Shown: piece after piece, positions 6,158 through 6,352 of the stretch
How the letters are laid out: every line of letters begins with the position of its first letter
Position numbering within the stretch: the stretch's first letter is position 1
Assembly: GCA_002705125.1 (NCBI GenBank)
Contig: PAHQ01000018.1
Span: 11,621-17,972, forward strand
From: Verrucomicrobiales bacterium
Lineage (GTDB): Bacteria; Verrucomicrobiota; Verrucomicrobiia; Verrucomicrobiales; DEV007
Direction of reading: 5' to 3'
Length of the DNA: 6,352 nucleotides
Translations under genes and position numbers: made by a program
Notes under the pieces: model-generated
Seen by the model: the letters and a program-made list of their open reading frames with translations, nothing else
Told to the model about the DNA's origin: nothing
Database searches by the model: none

Positions 6158-6237
6158 GATGATTCTCTTTAAATGAAATTAAGTGCCAGTATTTGGTAAG
6201 AACAAGCATCAAAAAAAAAATCTGTTTACCTGAAACA
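6158..6237 (-). promoter_or_regulatory. Leader and probable promoter region of the ABC operon
   Basis: This gap between the upstream terminator and the ATPase start must hold the operon's promoter if the terminator works. Reading leftward it contains a 15-nt inverted repeat TGTTT-N5-AAACA (6237-6223) that could be an operator, then ten consecutive T (6220-6211), then a poor TTGTTC-17-TTAATT promoter-like pair (3 of 6 matches each). None of these is strong alone. The T-tract could act as a bent or UP-like element. The regulatory role is inference from position. Confidence 0.3.
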
Positions 6238-6274
6238 AAAAACCCGTGCTCGAAAATCAATATCCGAACACGGG
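6237..6274 (-). terminator. Intrinsic terminator of an upstream leftward gene
   Basis: On the minus strand, CCCGTGTTCG (6274-6265) pairs with CGAGCACGGG (6252-6243) to give a 10-bp, GC-rich stem with one G-U pair and a 12-nt loop. Six T (6242-6237) follow directly. This is a standard Rho-independent terminator for leftward transcription. No T-tract follows on the plus strand, so it is directional. It separates the ABC operon from whatever lies to the right. Confidence 0.8.
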
Positions 6275-6352
6275 CACTCAGCTATTACCAACTCAGAAGA
6301 ATTGATACTTTAATCACTAACTCACCTCAATTTGCACCTTTCTGGGCTTTGA
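6275..6352 (-). other. Probable 3' end of a leftward gene beyond the right edge (frame undecided)
   Basis: The terminator to its left implies that a minus-strand transcript ends here. All three minus frames are open from the edge for only 7-11 codons, with stops at 6319-6317 (TAG, tail ...KVQIEVS), 6324-6322 (TGA, tail ...ERCKLR) and 6329-6327 (TGA, tail KAQKGAN). One of these is probably the C-terminus of the neighbour, but a window of this size cannot show which, and an RNA gene is not excluded. Confidence 0.3.

Noticed and set aside
6177..6192. TGGCAC on the minus strand, like a sigma-54 -24 element
   Set aside because: The required GC-type -12 element is missing at the correct spacing.
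6173..6199. Eight-codon plus-strand ORF in the ABC operon leader
   Set aside because: It is on the strand opposite the operon, very short, and has no ribosome site.
1..6352. Mobile element, CRISPR array, tRNA or defence island
   Set aside because: I found no transposase or integrase, no regularly spaced repeats, no tRNA-like fold with CCA end and no terminal inverted repeats. The genes are housekeeping or envelope types.

Overview
This 6.35 kb window is an ordinary-looking stretch of bacterial chromosome: AT-rich, tightly packed, and without mobile elements, rRNA, tRNA or CRISPR. The best clue to the host is the gene cut by the left edge. Its translation reads as a DNA polymerase III delta subunit (holA), and its 'TLPFFGG..VVWLK' stretch resembles, from memory, the holA version found in Verrucomicrobiota. 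The TPR-like protein at 3214-4356 also looks like a family I associate with Planctomycetes and Verrucomicrobia. A low-GC, possibly marine, verrucomicrobial host is therefore my inference; it is not proven by the sequence.

Layout from left to right. Positions 1-356 (minus) hold the N-terminal third or so of holA, starting at GTG. Positions 357-526 are a divergent AT-rich gap with three dyad symmetries. Positions 527-1204 (plus) encode a small predicted lipoprotein of unknown function. It ends at a strong intrinsic terminator (1254-1294), and a perfect -35 hexamer (TTGACA) sits partly in that hairpin's loop. The matching -10 would start a nearly leaderless mRNA for the next gene, a secreted serine hydrolase of the beta-lactamase/esterase fold (1308-2462, plus).

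The rest of the window is one leftward operon of four genes, read from 6157 down to 2463: an ABC transporter ATPase, an ABC-2 type permease, a membrane-anchored TPR-like protein and a calcineurin-like metallophosphoesterase. The first three are joined by 4-nt start/stop overlaps (ATGA, then TTGA with a TTG start). The phosphoesterase follows after a 28-nt gap. Its stop codon directly abuts the stop of the convergent serine hydrolase gene (TAATTA), with no terminator between them. At the right edge a minus-strand terminator (6237-6274) isolates the operon from a further leftward gene that must end in or just beyond the last bases.

Functionally, the ATPase and permease should form one ABC-2 exporter or membrane-remodelling complex. 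The TPR-like protein is probably its anchored accessory subunit. The phosphoesterase may be a passenger or may act on a related substrate. No substrate can be read from the sequence. The most interesting items are this three-part ABC/TPR unit, the overlaid terminator and promoter, and the abutting convergent stops. I see no clear evidence of a wholly new defence or mobile system.
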